Part shown: positions 10,636-22,043 of the stretch, in pieces
Layout: every line of letters begins with the position of its first letter
Position numbering within the stretch: position 1 is the stretch's first letter
The notes under the pieces: model-generated
The model's input: only the letters and a program-made list of their open reading frames with translations
Told to the model about the DNA's origin: nothing
Databases searched by the model: none
Assembly: GCA_030248195.1 (NCBI GenBank)
Contig: JASAND010012457.1
Coordinates: forward strand, 94,494-158,493
Origin: Trissonchulus latispiculum
Taxonomy: Eukaryota > Nematoda > Enoplea > Enoplida > Ironidae
Direction: 5' to 3'
DNA: 64,000 nt
Program-made: the position numbers and the translations under genes

Positions 10636-11730
10636 TGGTAGCTAACGTTATATGTATTGTATCAGATCACAACATAAACTAACCCTTTCTCAAACGTACT
10701 GTATCTAAACTCTTTAAATTTTATTTATCTCTGTCTTCGTCACCACATTTCTTCCCTCCACTGAGAAAAGGCTAATCGAAGTATGCTCTGCGAACATAGC
10801 TTCTGGTGGCTGGCATAGCGAGGTGGAGGTTGCCGGTTTCCTTGATTCCTCCCAGGGGATGCTCGTTTTCCGAGCGGAAGGATCCATTTAATGTCATAGT
10901 GTGCATACTCTTATATTCTTGTATGTCCTCTATGAGAGCAAGGTTAGGACCGTCTTCACCGGGTAATGGATAGTCTTGTATACCTGCATACCTAGACCCG
11001 CGTCGACAATGTGAGGCAGTATCTGGGTCCGGGCATGCTTTCTTGAATTGTTGAACTATCTTTTTTATTTCGATCTAATTAATTGCTTTTTCTCGCTGAA
11101 CTGAGTGCTTCCCTTTGGGCTAAAAGATTGTGGGTTATAGACAGCGGATCGTTTGTGTCCAATACCACACCGGGTTAGGTATTCCGCAAATTCTTGACTC
11201 GTGAATTGATGACCGTTGTCAAGGACTAGTTCATCCGGTAGTCCGAATCTGGCGAATACAAAATCCAAAAATCTTTTTACTGGAGAGGTTATAATGTTGG
11301 AGGTCGTACCACTTCTATCCACCTGGTATGATGGTCAACTAACACAATTAGGTAATTAGAATGTTTTGGTGCCGTTTGGTATGGTCCGTGTATGTCGATT
11401 CCGAGTCGTTGCCATGGCTTTGTAGTCTTCAGAAATGTTTGGATTGACGAAGGTAGGAACTTGACTGTCTTGTCTGTGGTAATGGAATTCACTGTTAGCG
11501 AGGCTCCGATTATGGTAGGTGATTCCACTGTATCCACGGCAGGATAGGACTGTCGCGGTTTTCCAAAAAAACATGTGGTGCAGGTAACTTTTCCATAACA
11601 GTTCCTCGTTGCCAACTTATATGGTAGCTAACGTTATCTGTATTGTATCAGATCACAACATAAACTAACTCTTTCTAAAAAGTCTTGTTTCTAAAGTCTT
11701 TAAATTTTATTTATCTTTGCTTTCGCCACA
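10636..11730 (-). mobile_element. Short-LTR Ty3/Gypsy retrotransposon remnant
   Basis: Direct repeats of about 100-112 bp at 10636-10747 and 11632-11730 bracket an integrase relic. Read on the minus strand they start TGTGG and end TAGCTACCA, as LTRs do (TG...CA). Just inside the 5' LTR comes TTGGCAACGAGGA, which could be a primer-binding region. The interior is only about 0.9 kb, so gag, protease, RT and RNase H are deleted. No flanking target duplication was confirmed. Confidence 0.55.
11065..11615 (-). pseudogene. Ty3/Gypsy integrase fragment
   Basis: A CxxC from the zinc-binding domain (TCTTCFFGKPRQ) precedes the core start PWQRLGIDIHGPYQT with the first catalytic Asp, then LIVLVDHHTRWIEVV. 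After a frameshift near 11300 the core continues with RFGLPDELVLDNGHQFTSQE, containing the second Asp, and breaks off before the Glu. The family match is strong, but the frame is broken and the 3' part absent. Confidence 0.75.
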
Positions 11731-12140
11731 AACAGTATCTAACTTTCCCCCATTAGCGCGAACAAGGTGCAAGCCCTCAGAAAAAATATGTTTGAACACT
11801 ACAATTTCAAAACATTCCGGCTTCATCAATTTTTTAGCAACGTTTACTATTTTTTCAAAAACCTAATAGAAATTTAGAATTTTTTCTAAAAATCTTAGAA
11901 TTTGCTCTTAGGAGTTTGTTAATAGTTGCTTACGTCCATGATACTTTTAAAAAGGAATAGTATTATACAAACTATGTATACTGACATAGTAATAAGATGA
12001 GGATTTCAGCAACTGGAAACTTCAAATAACCAGGAAAATCTTCATTTAAAACATCATTTTGAATGAATATTTTTGCCTTGTAAACAGTTATGAACCCGAT
12101 AAACAAAAGACAATCGAAACTTACCGTAAATAATAGGAAA
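11731..12140. other. No gene recognised
   Basis: AT-rich sequence between the Gypsy relic and the repeat cluster, with no supported feature. Confidence 0.4.
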
Positions 12141-12149
12141 TATACCTAT

Positions 12150-12345
12150 TAGTAAAGAGAACTGTTTTGTAAGGTGTGCGCAAACCAGGGTAGACGGTTT
12201 TGAGAAAATCGTTATTTTGTAAGGTGGACGCATACCGAAGCAGATGCTTTTTTCCGTTTGCCTCGTAATTTGTAAGCTGTGCGCATACCAAAGCGGATGC
12301 TTTTGAAAAACTTGAAACTTTTGTAAGGTGTACGAATGCCAAATA
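12150..12345. repeat. Imperfect tandem repeats of about 60 bp
   Basis: Four diverged units share TTTTGTAAGGTGTGCGCATACC followed by an A/G-rich stretch and GTTTTGA. The apparent open frame across them only reflects the repeats and is not a gene. Confidence 0.55.
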
Positions 12346-12370
12346 ATCACCGTTAATATTGGTTGAAGGT

Positions 12371-13233
12371 ATAAGGTCCACAATATAAGGTTCGAAATTT
12401 TGTTAAGAAAAAGCAACCACCCAGGGTCCTATGTTAATTTATGGATGCGCCAAATCAGATGTGTAGAGCCAACAGAAATAGATATGAAATAACCATACAA
12501 AGATAATATTTATTAGCACGTCCATAGTTTCACATTATGTTTTGTCATTTTATTGTAAGGTCGTTAAATACACCATTTCTTTGCTTTTTAGTTGTCACAA
12601 CCACACTTATTCCGATGTTTACACAATGAGAAGAGCAGCTGACTCAGTTCCAGAAGGGTTAATACACTCATTCCACTGTAAAGGCCTAAAGTGAAAAATA
12701 TTCTTAGATATTAGAGCAAGATGTAGAATTCGGTAGTGGGACAATACGCCACACTTTAATTGCTCTTTTTCTAAATACGAAAGGGAATCACATTTAGCTC
12801 AATAAGGTCCACAATATAAGGTTCGAAATTTTGTTAAGAAAAAGCAACCACCCAGGGTCCTATGTTAATTTATGGATGCGCCAAATCAGATGTGTAGAGC
12901 CAACAGAAATAAGATATGAAATAACCATACAAAGATAATATTTATTAGCACGTCCATAGTTTCACATTATGTTTTGTCATTTTATTGTAAGGTCGTTAAA
13001 TACACCATTTCTTTGCTTTTTAGTTGTCACAACCACACTTATTCCGATGTTTACACAATGAGAAGAGCAGCTGACTCAGTTCCAGAAGGGTTAATACACT
13101 CATTCCACTGTAAAGGCCTAAAGTGAAAAATATTCTTAGATATTAGAGCAAGATGTAGAATTCGGTAGTGGGACAATACGCCACACTTTAATTGCTCTTT
13201 TTCTAAATACGAAAGGGAATCACATTTAGCTCA
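12371..13233. repeat. 431-bp near-identical tandem duplication
   Basis: Positions 12371-12801 are repeated head-to-tail at 12802-13233. The only difference noticed is a 1-bp insertion (AGAAATAGA versus AGAAATAAGA). No coding potential is seen. Such identity means a very recent duplication or an assembly artefact. Confidence 0.85.
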
Positions 13234-13919
13234 ATTGGAAACGAGAAGGAAATGGAGGGGTCATAAAAAAACTGTGTTAAATGTGAGACGGTTTTTGTGC
13301 ACTACTGCAATAAAGTGGCAAGAAATAAAGTTTTTTAGCGTTAACATTGATAAAGGTAACATTTTTGGCTAGTTTCAATTTGAAATTTTAAACCGCAAGT
13401 TTATTTGGAGAGAAGTACAATATCTGATATAAACAATGGTTAGCAGATGAATTTAAATTGACAAAACATGATTTTCCAATAGAAACACTAATAAATTTTA
13501 GGTAGGCAGAGTAACCATATATAAAGACAGGAGAAAACAGAGTCCCAGGGGAGTTCCCGGAACGTAGTCCGAAATATGATAGCCCCGGGTCCTATATATT
13601 GGGAGAAAAGTCACACTAAGAAAACGGCACCTACCCGCAGAAAAGATAAATTTAATACTGACTGAAAAAGGGCGGCCAACCTGAATTTTCGAATATTAGC
13701 TACAAAAACTAAGGTCTGAACACTGAAGGAGGAATTTTCATTTACTGTTCATCAAGATAGCATTACATTTTGATAAGTTTGAGTTGGAATCGAGGAAAGT
13801 GTTACGAAATATTCCACACAATAGTGTGGCAAAATATCTCACAATCTAGAAATCTGTGAACACTGTGGATATAGAGATAAACCAAAGGAAAACAACAGCC
13901 CAAAAATAAATTGGCCTAC
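13234..13919. other. Downstream of channel exon 5; no further exon found
   Basis: This is where the next channel exon would be expected first, but no minus-strand frame resembling the GLFLG/second-membrane-helix region was found. Presumably it is intron. Confidence 0.4.
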
Positions 13920-14139
13920 CAATAGTTCCGCCCACATTTGTGAGGAAATCCCAGCCATTCATTGAAGCAGATTGGCGAACATGGAAGTAGCTGAAACTTT
14001 GAAGATGTATGCTGACAAAAATGAGATTATTTTGCATATCTTTTGTTACCACAGCTAATAAATCATCGGTGATGTTTCTTTCCAGAATCTGCTGTAGATT
14101 GTCCTCAGCCAACGGGAAACCGTAATGTTTTCGGTTACC
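13920..14139 (-). CDS. DEG/ENaC channel exon 5 (before the second membrane helix)
   Basis: The exon lies between TTTTTATAG and GTAGGC in phase with exon 4, 24 kb upstream on the minus strand. Residues include NNLIFVSIHLQSFSYFHVRQ and end at DFLTNVGGTIG, the position where DEG/ENaC proteins enter the second transmembrane segment and where family members often have a phase-1 intron. The next exon would encode GLFLG-like residues and the ion filter. It was not found in the remaining 13.9 kb, so it lies outside the window, is too diverged, or is lost. Confidence 0.75.
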
Positions 14140-15890
14140 CTATAAAAATCCAAACATCGGGTGAGCGTTCAACTGACACCACGCCATCGACTAAACTAGC
14201 AACTCACTCAGCAAGATAACCCTTTTAAACCCAGTACTTATGTATGTACTACAGATATCTGATATAGGGATATAGGGATACAGATATAGGGATCTTATTC
14301 TACTCTATTCTTATTCTTATTCTATTCTCCGACTGAATATCCGGATCTGGGGTTGGAACCTTCCGTAAATTGCAGATCCGGATCCGGCAGCAAAACAATC
14401 CGGACCCAGATCTTTCTTGGAATTAATCCAAAATTTCTATTTTTAATTAATGAATTAAAAAAAGGAAATTTAGTGCTGAAACTAACAAATAAATGTCAAG
14501 ATTGCTCTAAATTAATTTCTAGAAGTGATTTTGTTGTGCCTTAGGGTCTGTCTTTTACTGTGGGCTGCCGCACAAAGCCACTTTTATCTTGGCAATTGGT
14601 ATTCAATTGTTAACCTGATTTTTGTGAGTAGACTTTGATGTTGTATTGGCTATACAAAGCTTTTTCCTATATATATTTTTATGCTAAACTTATTTCTACT
14701 TTATATGATTCTATTTTTTTATGAATTGATAGGTTAAATCGGATTGTTTTAAAACATCTGTAAACTAAACTAAACAAAGAACGACAATTTTAGATTCATT
14801 GACTTGTTGGGTTTTATCAAATCTTAATCAATGCTTTTCTGGGAAAATTTGAAAAAATAATTAAATAGTTTTTCTTGAAATTTATTCTCGGAAGTAACAC
14901 AGTTTTACAGGTTTCTATAACATCTATCCATCAAATTTAGGTTGCAGATAGCGGGTGAACTTATTCAGTAAAACTTAAACTAGAATTCCAAACTTAAAGT
15001 TTAAACTTAAACTTCGTTAAATTAAATGATTATTTAAGTAAATAACTATTACTTCAGCAGCAATGGGCATGACTTCTACAATTTCTCACTGTTCTATTTA
15101 AGGTGGTGGTACTGTTTCTCGTATTTCGGGTGATAAGCTTCCGCGGGAGCAATCCAAAACGTCTTGAAATTTTCAGAGCACACTACGTTGGTGTTCTTGA
15201 ACACATTAGAAACAATCCCGGACTCGATGTGTGAAAGTTAGAAAATTTTTGATTCTTGCCGAATAAGTCTTATTGAGTTGCTTGAAATTAGGCAAACCAT
15301 ATTCAATCGAAAGAGCACGTCAAAATGTATAACTTTGCTCAATCTGCAATCAAACTCAACTCAAACAATCAAACTGCAAACAATTTTGCAGAAACATTTT
15401 TCGTATTTATTTATTCTTCCCTGAGGAAGTTGTTTGTTTCAGAGCTACTGGAGAAAAGGACCAGTTTTATAGTTCTTCTGGGGTGGGCAACCAAAGAACA
15501 GTTCAAAAATAATAACTAAATTAAACAAACAATAAAGCATAGTTTAGCCATTGGGGACATGGATCATATCCAATAGCACTGGCGAAATAGGAAATGGGGG
15601 CATAAATAGTCCAATTATAAATGACTTGGTACAACTATAAACTACAAAGACCATAGAAATAATGATAAGTATAATCCAAAAATGTGTCCAATAATTCTGG
15701 GGTGGGATAAAGTTTATGGGCACCATGTTGGGACATCGTAGGGGCAAAATGATATCAAAAGGGAATGCTGTCTATGGCAAGGATCAAGTAGCGTATGCAT
15801 CATCAATAGCCAAATCTTGCCCAAACGGTGTAAGTTAATATTGAACTAAATACGAACTTAGTATAGAATGAATGGACATAGGGCCGGACG
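14140..15890. other. Intronic DNA, no gene recognised
   Basis: AT-rich DNA within the 24-kb channel intron. It includes short TATAGGGATACAGA and CTATTCTTATT tandem words near 14260-14330. A minus-strand frame at 15544-15747 has a hydrophobic stretch but no supporting splice sites or family match. Confidence 0.45.
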
Positions 15891-15899
15891 GGAAGGGCA

Positions 15900-17850
15900 G
15901 CCAATGGAGTGGGCAGGGGTCGGACTACCAGCAGTGGGGGCCGGAGAAGGAAGAGTCGGACATGACTTGAAGCTGAGTAGAAGCTGAGGGAGGCACATTA
16001 CTGGAAGGAACGGCCTGATGCTGCAAGGTACTGGGAGAGGTGCTACTGTCTCTCGCCGACAGAAACGTCTCCCCAGGACTTTGATTAGACCTAGGGGAGG
16101 AAATGTGTACGTACCTTGTCAGATATACGTACATTATTGCAGTTTAAAGGAGGTAAATGTTTTGTGTAGCAGTGGATCTGGTGATAGGGGGCAAGGTTCA
16201 CTTGAACCTTTTTGGACGCAACAAGCTTCCTGTCGCATCCGCGAGAGGAGTTCCACTGCTGAGATTTAAGCTTTTTGGAGTCGCGCAGCACCAGGTTTGC
16301 CCCCACCAGAGGAAGGGTTCATCAATAGGTTAATCTGCAACATCCATGCATCCCCGGTGAGTAGTTGAAGTTCTGGAGTTTGAGGAAAGGTCGGAAGTTT
16401 GGTGAAGGCTAGATTGTGAAGAGGCTAGTGGTTGGTTCTGGTCCGAAACAGATGGCGCCATAAGTTAACGCGGGGGGGTCTGGGGGGTCCAAGCCCGCCA
16501 AACCTGGACAGGTTACAAGCCCTATCGCCGCCGGGGACAAGGGGTAACAAAAAACGGCCAAGGGATAACCAAAAACAGCAGGAAAAAATTAGTTTCTACA
16601 GTAAAATTTCAAAAAATTTTCGGCTTCGCCGAAATTTTTTTGTTAAAATGTTTAATTTTTCGGGAAAATGGGGAAAAAATTTTGAAATTTTTTCCAAAAC
16701 TTGATGATTTTTTGGAAATTTTTAGACAAAAAATTGCTAACTTTAATAAAATTAACGTTAATTCTTCAGAAAATTTAACAATTTTTTCTCGAGGTACAAG
16801 CCCCCTGTAAATTTTTGTTCAAGGTACAACCCCCTCAAAATTTTTTTGGGAACAGCCCCCCCCAGGACCCGACCCTATGTTAATGTATGGATGGTGCTAC
16901 CCCATTTCTGGACGATAGCATCTGTTTGCAACACCGATTATAAAATTGTAGGGACGGAAGTGCCTCGGCCATCCTGGACAAGATTTCCGCCATCGGGATA
17001 TTCGTCGTGGGTCATGATTAGATCACAGACATGGAACCATAGTTGGCGTCGTTTTTGTAGACGATGCGATGTAGACGATCTTGAGCCAGTGTTTGCTACT
17101 GGGGTTGTTCAAACCTCCTCTTACTTGGTGGAAATAGTGTGCATTGACTGCTTCTTTTCAGAATCAAATAGGACAGCGTTGGCCATTACCATACTGTACT
17201 GACCAGTACCACGGTGGGCCTCTGCTGGCAAGTTCGGACATGTTTGGGCTACAAAAGGAAAAGTACTGCCGGACAGAGTAAGAAAGGTCGACCTCATGGT
17301 CAAACAGACTGGGGGACTTCATATTTACGGGACATGTGGGAAAGGTATACTCCGTTAATATCTCCGTTATATACTACTTTGCGGAGCGGTAATAAGAGGA
17401 TCCTGTGGCCGTCCTGGATCGAGAATACTCCACAGACTGAACATTTGGGGTAAGATAGGGTAAGGGTCGGACTTCGCTGAGCAACGGTTGACAGTCCAAG
17501 GGATATCAGTCCTTTGAAATGCAAAGACCGTATTCACAGAATTGGGTTCAAATTGAGGGCGCACACTGGGGCTTATTGATGTAGCCCCAAGTCGACAATA
17601 AGGGACGTGTTGATGACTAGCTTGACATTTGGGATTGGGTTGAAGTTGGAAGTCATTCTGGGCACCTCCCTGTTGGTTAGGGGGGCTGCGTTTGCGGTTT
17701 GGGGATAGCCGCCACATACAGGAATCGGGGTAATTGAGGCAAAAATTGCAATTATGTCTAATTCCATAAGGTAGGTCGGAGGGGATTTCATTGACAGAAT
17801 TTGTGGAGAGGAGTGTATAACACGCTAAATTTCCCGAAATCGAGGGATTC
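15900..17850 (-). pseudogene. Degenerate retroelement gag-protease-like relic
   Basis: Minus-strand frames at 17800-17300 contain a Cys-rich word (HNCNFCLNYP) and, about 50 residues later across a frame change, VKLVINTSLIVDLG followed by ATSIS. This resembles the start of a retroviral-type aspartic protease, in which the catalytic motif would be D(T/S)GA. The Asp is present but the next residue is Leu. Several frames are involved, so the copy is dead. The assignment rests on short motifs only. Confidence 0.3.
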
Positions 17851-17977
17851 GGATAATTTATGATCAGAGGGGGGGGGGTTCGTCGTATTTGTCATGGCGG
17901 TTCTGCACATCACTCGACATTGTAAAGTTTTGGCCCCAGAGACTGGTAATGGGGCAGCCAAAGACCTTTACGGGGGT

Positions 17978-18810
17978 GCTGTGCGCTGAGGGGTGGATAC
18001 GCTACCTGGACTGGAGATAGTTCCAGGCCAACCTCGACAAGCCTCGCCAATTAAAAGAACCTAATAACCGTGAAACTTAGACTCAACCCCACTAAATTAC
18101 CCCAAATCTAAGCCCTAGGGTCCTTACCTACCGAGCTAAACAAATCTAAAATCTAGCTAAATTACACTAGGCCAAGTGGCCGTATTACAATATTTAATAT
18201 AAAGACTGGAGGGGGGTTGTATAGTTGACAAAAAACCTTTTACACTTACAGATGAATCCAAGAATAGAAGAGATATTGACAGGCAATTGGATCATAAAAT
18301 ATAGCAAATATAAATATAGGGAGCAAATATAACTATAGCAGATATTTGGGTGTTCCCCACCCAACCTATCACCAGATTTGGGTGGCTTTTGCTTGCCTAC
18401 TCCGGCGTTCAAAGCACTAGGGGACCCCGTATAAGACCCAGGAATATACTCAAACATACAAAATGGGCGCGGAAAATAGACAAAATTGGGCCGACCGATT
18501 GGCGTGAAAACAGAAGTAAGACTGATGAAAGAATGCTGGAGGCAGCCATAGTGATTACTAAATCACGTGACATGCCTCCAGCCAATAGAATTTAGACAAG
18601 TTTTTGAGAGAGAATTTTGGGCGTTACTAAGGATATACATGATCTAACTTTGCAAAAACATAGACAGTTGCATTATTTCAAATACAATTTATAAGCTATG
18701 GGGGCAATTTTAACAAAAACAAGATACATAAGTTCGGACTAATTTTGAATGAAGAATCTTTTTAAACCATAATAAAATATGACAGTAGGGCATCACCGCC
18801 CTACTGTACA
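17978..18810. repeat. Left copy of 0.8-kb direct repeat (LTR-like)
   Basis: The unit runs from GCTGTGCGCTGAGG to CTACTGTACA and recurs in the same orientation at 34398-35112. With outer TG and CA ends it looks like an LTR, but no target duplication or good primer site was found. This copy has about 115 bp (near 18095-18210) that the right copy lacks. A perfect 10-bp hairpin (ACAGTAGGGC...GCCCTACTGT, 18782-18807) lies 3 bp inside the end. Confidence 0.7.
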
Positions 18811-20403
18811 TGTCCCCAGAGCTTACCGCCCGAACTCCTGCGAGGGAACCGGCAGAAAACCCAGAATTTTGAAACCGGAAAGAGATTTTTAAGAAACTAG
18901 AAATGAGAGTACGGCCATATGTATATAGAAAAAAACAAGTAAGAAAATAGAAAATGCCGAAGAGAAATAAGTAGTGAAAACAGGTTGTAGAAATGTGAAT
19001 AGAAAACAAAAATTTTGCGAGGCAATACAGGATGGAACCATCCCCGGATCCAATTACAAGGCGCCTGGACTAAGGTCAACCACGGGTGGAGCGCCGGAGG
19101 ACCGTCAGTTATGCAATCAGCTGGAATTAGAACGAAAAATTTTATAAATTGAAAGGACCGGATAGGGTGCCATATCACCTCGATGGTGGGCGCAGACTCA
19201 CGAAGAGACTACTATGCCGGTACAGTGCCCATGGCTACACAACCATCAGATGGTAGGGAGGCATATGCCGCCGACCCTTCCAGTCTGGTAAGCATAATTT
19301 TAGGGGCAGGGTTCGTTGGGACAACTACCATTTGCGCCCGCAAAAGTAGAATTTTAAGTTAAGGTGTGGTGACCGTACTAAAGGGAATTAATAGGGACCG
19401 TTTTGTCCATCCCCGGAAGCCTCACTGAACTAGTAGCAAGAAAATTTGAACAACTAGAAAATTTTTGGTTAGGTTTTAGGTTAGACGTTTGGTATTTTTA
19501 GGAAAATTTTTCGCAAATACATAAGGCAATACAAGGACAAAAACAAAGTACATGTTATATACACAAGACACAAAAATCACCCGTTTTTATTATGGCTAGA
19601 CTTTTTAGGAGGAACTTGGTTAGGTAGAATTTACTCTATTTAAAAGGTTAGATAAGAATTAAATCTATTTAAAATGTTAGAATTAAAATAAGGAATCTAA
19701 GGTTTAGATAAGAATGCGTAGAAAGGTAAAATTTTAGTAGTTAAAGAGATCGTTTTAAAAGATAAGTAGTTATAATTAAATCATTTTGAGATAAGAGATA
19801 AAACCTTGGTAGGAATGATTAAAGCAAAATATTATGACTAAAAATGACTAAAAAACACAAAATACCAGTTTCATACACATTATATATATGACATCTAGCG
19901 TCTCTGCCGCAACAAAACTTATTCTTCGATGTCTTCTTTCTTCTGGGACTGGGACTAAAGTCACTGATCGGGGATAAATCACAGTTTGTAGTGGCAGTCA
20001 TAATAGGGCATGGCATGAGTTGAGCAATATATATAGTCCAAATTGAGGTAGAGTCATAATTAAGAATCGTAGTTGAGGATCATAAATAGGATCATAAGTA
20101 GTCACAATAGAGCAGTCATGGATCGTAGGATCAGGGGGGAAGGAGAATAGTGTTGGGGACTGGTAGGTACCAACCAACCAATGATTGGGGCAACATCCGC
20201 CGTTGCTTCTTCATTGAGGTACTGTTGAGTCGTCGTCACCGCCGATGCTGAGGCTATGAGGATCTTCCGTCGTAGATTTTATACCATAGGAAGGAGCCAG
20301 CTGGTCAACAAAACATCGCCGTTCTGGACCTTTATCCTACCCATCACCGGGCAGGCCCAACCCATCTCCGGGCGGGAGGGGAGAGTACTAGGCTTCGCCA
20401 TGC
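18811..20403. other. Interior of the outer repeat element, no gene recognised
   Basis: Moderately AT-rich DNA with no supported frame. It connects the left repeat to the end of the long minus-strand frame that terminates at 20404. Confidence 0.4.
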
Positions 20404-21646
20404 CTAGTACTCGTTGAAGACGGGACTGTGCTTATCCAGAGACAGCCGCTGTTGGGCCTTCTCTGGATGCGCCGGGTCGTACAGAAGAGGCCCAGCGCAA
20501 GGGCAGTACGTGTTGTCCTCCTGGCCGGGAGGTTCCAGGCCTTCAATGTATACGCCTGTTCTATTGACCGGGAGGCGCAATCCCGCCGCTCGCATGCGCC
20601 TCGGCGGATCTACAATGCCGAAGAAAGGCGGACATAACCCGTCCGTCTGGTAGTGCTGGACGGCATTCTCCATGCGCATCCGAATCACCTCCAGGAAGTC
20701 CGCATGCTCCTGTGGACTTAGACGAGTCTTAGTCTTCCAGTCCGCGAAGAAATCCTGCGGACCGCCTTGGGTGAACCATAGGAGCAACTCCGTCCACAGG
20801 TTACCTGCGATACTATTACCCTGAAATATCTTTTGCAGTGAATACAGATCAGGGTACTGCTGGGGCAGAACCTGCGCCAGCGAAGCGGGAGGCAGCCCTT
20901 GAAACGAGGGCATAGCGGGTTTAAAGCCCCAGAACTCGTCGCCAGTTGCCTCCGCAAACAGGCATAGGATGTTATCCAGTAAAAAGGCGCGCAGTGCTGG
21001 TGACTGATAGAAATAGTCCCAAGGCACGCGATACAAAGTCCGGACATTGTGACCGGCCTTCCAGCCACTATGCCATGGCGAGTCCGGGGGATCACGCAAG
21101 CGTCTGGTGACTTCCACCTTTAAGACACGACCGGGAGTATTGCCGTGATGGTTAATGTAACGCTTGACGTCAGATCTCTTATAATAATGCGCTTTGCGGA
21201 ATTGGTACCCATGTTCCGGGTCCGGGAACCGCAGAGTCCCATGCTGCCGTAGGGTGAGTCTACCCGGTACGGGATGCATAAAAGAGACATCAAAGCCTTC
21301 TCCCTTATAGGGGAAGACAAAGTCCGTTTCGGCAACCTCGACTATCCCGTCGAGTCCAGGCTGGTACCAGTTAGCATACGCACATCGGACTGCCTCACCT
21401 CTGTTGATCGTGTCAGCAGCGGCGTAATATACGTCCTTATACGCCCTATATCCAGGACGGGAGAAAAGGTGGTCATAGGGGGGGTGAGCTCCGGAAGGAT
21501 GCGTCCCATCACTTGGGCATGGGCCAACTCACGAGTGGAGGCATACTCGGTAACGAACAAATAAGGTTCCGAGTCCTCCGTAGGCGGCTTATTAATGGCA
21601 ATAAAGTGCCATGTAGCAGAACAAGTTTTTGGCCCACGCACAAGCG
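20404..21646 (-). pseudogene. Unknown protein, 3' part, split by the Polinton
   Basis: This is the downstream part of a minus-strand reading frame whose upstream part is at 33299-33788. Across the 6-bp target duplication the two parts are in one frame. A frameshift near 21345 separates a 100-residue segment from the final 300 residues. The C-terminal part is rich in Trp, Tyr, Pro and Arg (WHSGWKAGHNVRTLYRVPWD, LWTELLLWFTQGGPQDFFAD) with no signal peptide, membrane segment or catalytic motif that I recognise. GC content and codon use are well above the surrounding intron, so it is probably an element-borne gene of a family I cannot name. Confidence 0.45.
21641..21646. other. Left 6-bp target-site duplication of the Polinton
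   Basis: CAAGCG abuts the AGTAGTATAAAA terminus and is repeated exactly at the other end (33299-33304). It lies inside the coding frame of the interrupted unknown protein. Confidence 0.9.
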
Positions 21647-21704
21647 AGTAGTATAAAAATACCGATTCTGGGCCAGTGGCGCTGGTGGCGCTTCCTTCCC
21701 ATCA
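21647..21704 (+). repeat. Left terminal inverted repeat of the Polinton
   Basis: AGTAGTATAAAAATACCGAT followed by TCTGGGCCAGTGGCG and a GTGGCGCTTCC block. Compared with the right terminus it lacks one copy of a 9-bp GTGGCGCAA-like unit. Similarity fades after about 60 bp, shorter than in intact Polintons. Confidence 0.9.
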
Positions 21705-22043
21705 ATATTCTACTCCTTTACGCCTTGAGGCTCTTCCTACCCATTATCATTCTATTAGTTTGTGGCGCTTGGGACACCTCAATTCTAACACACTGCTACA
21801 ATATAACCAGTTTAAACCGGTTTCTATTATCTACTTTCCTACCTATAAGTCCACTGATGTAAGTTTTCATAATATTCAATATTCGTAATTTTATCTACTG
21901 TATCTGTCAACTACTACACTCATTCCTGAATGAAGAACAGGACAATGAATAACTCTAATGTTTGTTGTATAGACTATGTTTATACTTATCCTATTCAATA
22001 AAAAAGACAAAGCCATTGATGTTTCTTTATTTACATGAACAAA
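21705..22043. other. Subterminal non-coding region
   Basis: AT-rich sequence between the left terminus and the end of the polymerase gene. On the minus strand an AATAAA near 22026 could serve as the polymerase poly(A) signal. Confidence 0.45.

Noticed and set aside
12054..12416. 120-residue minus-strand frame
   Set aside because: Internal periodicity shows it is a by-product of imperfect tandem repeats.
15544..15747. Minus-strand frame with a hydrophobic stretch between channel exons 4 and 5
   Set aside because: No flanking splice sites fit the phase, and the sequence matches no part of DEG/ENaC proteins.
18350..18595. 81-residue plus-strand frame repeated nearly unchanged at 34652-34897
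   Set aside because: It lies inside the 0.8-kb direct repeat, has no family match, and both copies are explained by the repeat itself.
20414..20653. Plus-strand frames opposite the unknown protein
   Set aside because: They are shadows of the GC-rich minus-strand frame.
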